Source: Hyphomicrobiales bacterium (lineage in GTDB: Bacteria; Pseudomonadota; Alphaproteobacteria; Rhizobiales; Afifellaceae). From it: 7,975 nt of DNA. Each line of letters opens with the position of its first letter. Position 1 is the first letter of the stretch. The notes beneath the pieces were generated by a model that saw only the letters and a list, made by a program, of their open reading frames with translations, searched no databases and was not told the origin of the DNA. This document shows, piece after piece, positions 1 through 6,700 of the stretch. The position numbers and the translations under genes were made by a program. The stretch spans positions 1 to 7,975 of the forward strand of contig JACCSN010000583.1 of the NCBI GenBank assembly GCA_013812985.1, read 5' to 3'.

Positions 1-468
<468 letters not shown>

Positions 469-594
469 CGACCCCGGACAGCTTGGGAAGGCGGACCAAC
501 GGAAGCCAGCTTTCCGCCACGTTTCGGCGCCATGCGAGGGGCAGCTGAAAGCGGTGATTCGGGGAAGTTTGGCCGACGAGGCTGTGGGTAGAGT

Positions 595-613
595 CGAGCC
601 TGCGTCAGGCTCG
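595..613. repeat. Perfect inverted repeat, 8-bp arms, 3-base loop
   Basis: CGAGCCTG (595-602) and CAGGCTCG (606-613) are exact reverse complements around CGT, giving a compact GC-rich hairpin about 85 bases before the giant gene's start. No run of T follows on either strand, so it does not look like an intrinsic terminator. It could be an operator, or an RNA hairpin in the leader that affects translation or stability. The repeat is certain; the role is not. Confidence 0.6.
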
Positions 614-654
614 GCCGCAGTCCTGTTATGCCGTCGCTTGCCGCGGACCGCGGC

Positions 655-701
655 GGAGCGTCCGTTGAGTGGCGAGTACGGACCGGGGCGCGTGTGACAT
701 G
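655..701 (+). promoter_or_regulatory. Translation-start region of the giant gene; two competing starts
   Basis: The reading frame is closed upstream by TGA at 666-668, so the start must lie at or after 669. ATG at 699 is preceded by GGGG (685-688), a loose Shine-Dalgarno match ten bases away. GTG at 669 is preceded by GGAG (655-658), also ten bases away, which is the better ribosome site and would add ten residues (MASTDRGACD). ATG at 708 has no ribosome site. I chose 699 as the conventional ATG; the difference lies in the disordered N-terminus and does not change the domain reading. Confidence 0.5.
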
Positions 702-3700
702 AGTAAGATGCCAAAACCCGATCAGACCGAATCCGCGGTGCACGCGGTCGAGGAAGCCTTGAAGATCGACTTCAAGGGCGGCGGCGACCAGACGCGCGCA
801 GAAAATGCGGCGAAGAAGGCCAAGCGGATGACGACAGCTCCGGGCGCCTCGACGGCGCGGCAGAATGATGTTCCCGAAAGCCCCCCCGATCCAGGCGCCG
901 ACAGGAACCGCCAGCCGGCCGAGCGCAAGCCGCAGGACCGCAGCCGCGCCCGGCGCGCCGCCAACGACGATGTCCGCTCGGTCGGCAATCTGCTTTACGC
1001 GCTGCAGCGCCGCCCCTCCTACACGCCGTTCTGGGCCGCTCTCTTCCTCACCCTCATCTGGTTCGGCCTCGGCGCCGCCTTCGGCGTCAGCGTCTGGGGC
1101 GATGAGATTTCGGCGCTCGGCGGCATCGAGGACATGCGCTCCTCCCCGCAGCTCCTGGGCCTGACCTTGGCGATCGTCGGTCCGATCGCGCTGTTCTGGG
1201 GCCTCGCCACCTTGATCTGGCGGAGCCAGGAAATGCGCATGGTGTCGCGGACCATGACGGAGGTCGCGCTCCGCCTCGCCGAGCCGGAGAACATCGCCAA
1301 GGAATCGGTGGTCACCGTCAGCCAGGCGATCCGCCGCGAGGTCGCGGCGATGGGCGACGGCATCGAGCGGGCGCTTGCCCGGGCGAGCGAGCTGGAAGTG
1401 CTTGTGCACAACGAAGTCGCCTCGCTGGAGCGCTCCTATACGGATAACGAACTCCGGGTCCGGCGGCTCATCGACGAGCTGGTGACCGAGCGCGAGGCGA
1501 TCGTGCAGAATGCCGATCGCGTGCGCCAGGCGATCCGCGGCTCGCACGATTCGCTGTCCTCCGATCTGGCCGGCGTCACCGAGCAGATCGCGGTCGCTGC
1601 CGACAGCGCCGCCAAGCGGATTTCCGATCTATTGGGAGGCCGCAGCCAGGCGATCACCAACAGCATCGGGGAGACCGGCGACCAGGTGATCGAGATCCTG
1701 GCCAACCGCAGCGACACGCTGCTCAATCGGCTGAACCAGGCCGGCGACCAGCTGTCCGACACCATCGTGAACCGCGGCGATTCCCTGGTCGACAAGCTGA
1801 ATGGCGCCGTCTCCGCGGTCGCCGAGACCTTCGGCGAGCATAGCGACCAGCTCGTCAACCGCCTGAGCCGCACGTCGGCCCAGCTCGCCGAGAGCTTCAC
1901 GGAGCGCGGCGACTCGCTCCTGGAGCGCGTCACCGCCAACAGCGAGGGATTCTCCGATCAGCTCCTGTCGCGCGGCGACGAGCTGGTCGGCCGGTTCGAG
2001 ACCTCCAGCGGCAAGACGCTCGACGCGTTCTCGCATCGCGGCATGACGCTCGTCCAGGACATCAACCAGGCCGGCGAGGCGCTGACCCGCAACCTCGGCG
2101 CGCGCGGGCAGGAAGCCACGCAGAAAATTCGCGAGGCCGGCGGCGCCTTCACCGACGCCGTGACCTCGCAGATGCACGACATCGACGCCCGTCTGCGCGA
2201 GGCGCAGGATCGGCTCGATTCCACCTTCTCGGACCGCGCCGTCGGCGTCGTCGAGAACATGCGCGCAGCCGGCGACAAGATCTACAACGCCGTGACGGTG
2301 GACGGGGAAGCGCTCGTCGGGCGTCTCGGCACGCGCGCCGAGGAGATCGTCCAGCTCGTCTCCAGCCAGGCGGACAGCACGACAGGCCGCATCGAGCGCG
2401 CCGCCGAAATCGTCAACACGGCCCTGGAGGCGCGCTCCAAGGCGGTGATCGAGCATCTCGGCCAGACCGGCCAGACGGTCGCCCGCTCGATGAGCTCGCA
2501 GCTGCAGGAAGCCCAGACCGCCCTTTCGGCGGCCGGCGACCGGCTGGACGGCGCGGGGCGTTCCGTGGTGGACGCCCTGGAGCGGCAGATCAACGAGGCG
2601 GAGACTGTGCTCGTTTCCGCCAATGAGCGGCTGGCGGACACCGGCCGCATTGTCGAGAACACGCTCAGGAACCACATCGAGACCGTGGGAGGCGAGCTCG
2701 CCGCCGCCGGCGAACGCTTCGGCAGCACCGGCTCGGAGGCGGCGCAGGAGGTTGGCGCGCAGGTCGAGCGCATCGAGGCGGCGATGGCGGCCGCCAGCCA
2801 GAGGCTCAACTTCTCCGGCGACAAGGTGGTCGGCGACCTGCATCGGCAGCTGGGCTCCGTCGACGCCGCGCTGAATTCCGCCACCGAGCGCTTCCAGCAG
2901 ACGGGCGAGGATATCGGCGGCGGCGTCTCGTCACAGATCGCCCGGATCGAGGCGACGGTGGCGTCGGCCAACGAGCTCCTCGGCGCGACGGGCGCGCGGG
3001 TCGCGGGCGACATCGGCCAGCAAATCAACACGGTTGAATCCGCGCTGGCGGCGGCCGGCGAACGGCTCGGCAAGACCGGCGAGGAGATCGCCGGAAGCGT
3101 CACCGCGCAGGTCTCCCGGGTGGATGAGGCGGCGATCGCTGCCAACCGGCGCCTCGGCGTCAGCGGCGACCGCGTTCTCGGCGCGCTCAACGGGCAAATC
3201 GGCAACGTCGAAACGGCGCTGGCCGCGGCCGGCGACCGGCTGGGCCAGACGGCCGAGGCCCTCGCCGGCAGCGTGGCCGATCAGGTCACCCGGATCGACG
3301 CTTTGGCTGTCGCCGCCGACGATCGCCTCGGCGCGACCGGCGAACGGCTGGTCGGCAACATCGGCGGGCGGATCGGCGCCGTGGAGATGGCGCTGGCCGC
3401 GGCCGGAGATCGGCTGGGCAAGACGGGCGACGAGATCGCCACGCGCGTGGCCGATCAGGTCTCGCGCGTCGACGCGGCCATCGCGGCGGCCGATCAGCGG
3501 CTTGACGCGACAGGCGAGCGGGTGCGCGTCAACATCAGCGGACAGATCGGCGCCGTCGAGACAGCGCTCGCCGCGGCTGGCGATCGGCTGAGCGCGACGG
3601 GCGACGATATCGCCGGGAGCGTCACGGCTCAGGTCGGCCGCGTCGAAGCCGCCATCGGCTCGGCCAATGAGGTCCTTGAGGCGACAGGCGAACGGCTGGC

Positions 3701-6700
3701 GGGCGACATCAGCGGACGGATCGGGGTCGTCGAAGCCGCCCTTGCCGCGGCTGGCGAGCGGCTAAGCGTGACGGGCGAGGACATCGCGGGCAGCGTCACG
3801 GCCCAGGTTGGCCGGGTCGACGCGGCCGTGGCCGCCGCCAACCAGCGCCTCGGCGCGACCGGCGAGCGCGTGATCGGCGACATCAGCCGGCAGGTCGGCG
3901 CCGTGGACGCGGCCCTGTCGGCCGCCAATGAGCGCTTCGGCAAGACCGGGGAGAGCGTCGCCGGCGGGATCGGCGCGCAGGTGGAGCGCTTCGAAGGCGC
4001 GCTCGCCGCCGCCAGCCAGCGTCTCGGCGCCACCGGCGAGCGCGTGATCGGCGACATCGAGGTCCAAGTCTCCGCCGTCGACGCCGCGATCGCCGCCGCG
4101 AGCTTGCAGTTCGGCAGGACCGGCGACCAGCTGGCGAGCGGCATCGGCGCGCAAGTCGACGCCGTGGAGATCGCCATCGCCGCCGCCAGCATGCGGCTGC
4201 AGTCGGACGGCGAGAAGATCGTCGAGGACATCCGGCACCAAATCAGCGCCGTGGACGCCACTGTGGATACCGCGAGCGAGCGTTTCGGCAAGACGGGCGA
4301 GCTGGTCGCGGCCGGGCTGAGCTCGCAGATCGAACGGGTCGAGGCCGTGGTCGGTTCGGCCGACACGCGCCTCGCCAACACCGGGGATCGCCTCATCGGC
4401 GACATCAACCGGCAGGTCGGCTCGGTCGACGCCGCGCTCGCCTCGGCGAGCGAGCGGTTCCGATCGACCGGCGTGGAGGTGGCGCTTGAGGTCGGCATGC
4501 AGGTGGACCGCGTGGAAGGCGCGCTCACCTCGGCCAGCCAGACGCTCGGCGCGACGGGCGAGCGGCTGCTCGGCGGCGTCACCACCCAGATCGGCGCGGT
4601 GGACACTGCGCTCGCCGCAGCAAGCGACAGGTTCCACGCCACGGGGCTGGACGTGGCCGACGGCATCGGCGTTCAGGTGGAGCGCGTGGAGACGGCCATC
4701 GGCGCAGCCAGCCAGCGGCTTGGGACCACCAGCGACAAGCTGGTCGGCGAGATCGGCCGCCAGGTCGGCGCGATCGACGCGGCGCTCGGCGCCGCCAATG
4801 AGCGCTTCGGCTCGACCGGCGACCGCATCGCCGCCGGCATCGACGAACGGATCGAAACCGTGGAGAGCCGGCTTGCCCGCGCCAACGATCGGCTGAACAA
4901 TTCCGGCGACCGCATCGCCGGGAATGTGATCCAGCAGCTCGGCAGCATCGAGGCGGCGCTTGCTGTCGCCGATGAGCGGCTCGGCACGGCTGGACGCGAG
5001 CTGACGGGCCATATCGGCGAGCAGATGGACGCCGTGGAGACGCGGCTGCAGGATGCACAGAGCCGCTTCGCCAGTTCCGGCCGCGAAACGGCGCAGCGCG
5101 TCCGCGAGCAGATGGACAGCCTCCAGGAGGTCATCGCCACGACCGGCGAGCGGACCGGATCGGCGCTCGTGCAGCGCAGCAACGAGCTGCAACGGCAGCT
5201 TGCGGAAAACATCGAGCGCGTCTCCGAGGTCCTCGACACCCGCGGCGGCGCGCTGGCCGCCACGCTAGGCGAGCGCAGCGCCGCACTCGGTTCCCTCATC
5301 GACACGCGAGTCGGGCAGATCGGCGAGACGCTGGACTTGCGCCTCTCCGGCTTCGAGAGCCGCCTGACCGAAGGCGCCGAAGCGGCTTCCATCCGGCTCG
5401 CCTCGTCCGCCTCCACCATCGAGATCGCCGTCGAAGGCCGCCTCTCCGGCTTCGAGAACCGCGTCACGGCGCGGATCGGCGAGGTCACGCAGAATTTCGC
5501 GCAGCGCGCCGACGGTTTCGCCAACACGCTGGACGACCGGCTGGAGCGGATCAATTCGACCCTGGACAGCCGGGCGCGCCAGATCAGCGAGACGCTTGTC
5601 GCCCGCACGCGCGAAATGGCCTCCGCCTTCCACGAAGGCCATAACGAGATGTCGACCGTTCTCGACAGCCGGCTGCAAACCCTGGGCGATCACCTGTCGG
5701 CGCGCACGCAGGAGCTGACGGAAACGATCGCCAACCGCATGATGGAGATCAACCAGGGTTTCGGCGAGCGATTGATGGCGGTCCAGTCGAGCTTTGGCGA
5801 CCGCGCCAATTCGCTGGAATCAACGCTGGGCGCCACGAGCGGCATGCTGAACGAGCGGACCGACCTCCTGAACGCGACACTGGCCGCGCGCCAATCCGAT
5901 CTGGCTTCGCTCCTGGAGTCGAAGTCCAGCACGCTCCTCACCGCGATCGAGGCGAGCGGCCGCAACGTGGTCGAGGGGATGGAGCATCAGGGCCGCGGCT
6001 TCGCCGAGACGCTGGAGAGCCAGGGCCGGGCTCTGACCGACGAGCTGCAAGGGCGGACCGCCGGCCTGGTCGGTGGCTTCCAGACCGAGACGCGCGACCT
6101 CTCGGCCAACCTGGAAAGCTCCAACAAGCATCTCTTGGAGGAGATGGAGCGCCGCTCGCGCGCGCTGGCCGCCGACCTCGAAGCCAGGACGCAAAGCCTT
6201 CTGGAAGGCCTGGAATCGCGCTCGCTGCATCTCAGCGACGGGCTCGATTCCCGCTCGCAGGCTTTCACCGGCGGGCTCGACGAAAGAAGCCGAGCCATCC
6301 TGGAAGGGCTCGACGCCCGGTCGCAGAACTTCGTTCAGGGCATCGAAACCAAGAGCCGCGACCTCCTGGAAGGGATCGAATCGCGCTCCTTCGGGTTCGG
6401 CGGCGGGCTGGAGGAGAAGAGCCGCGCCATTCTGGACGGGCTTGCGGCGAAGTCGCAGAGCTTCACGCAAGACTTCGATCTGCGCAGCCAGTCGCTCCTG
6501 GAGGGCGTCGAGGCGCGCTCGCGCGGCATTTCCGAAAGCGTCGACGTCAGCGCCCGCGCGCTCCTCGAGGAGCTCGACCAGAAGCGCGAGCGGCTGGTGG
6601 AAACGCTGGAAGGCCAGGGCCGCGGCGTCGTCGAGGCGATCGCCAGCCAGGGCGAGGCGTCGACGAGCGCGCTCGACGGCAATGTCAGGCGGCTCCTCGG

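Noticed and set aside
641..653. CCGCGG-A-CCGCGG doublet
   Set aside because: Short self-complementary GC words are expected by chance at this base composition, and nothing ties it to a known site.
1629..2843. 404-codon minus-strand open frame
   Set aside because: It is antisense to the 22-residue array and the start of the 29-residue array, with no family motif of its own.
2529..5138. CRISPR or noncoding satellite array (87-bp period)
   Set aside because: The units are contiguous, lack spacers, vary mainly in ways compatible with the reading frame, and encode a regular helical repeat.
3762..5192. 476-codon minus-strand open frame
   Set aside because: It lies opposite the 29-residue array and its translation is simply the antisense of that repeat, so the absence of stops is inherited from repeated units.
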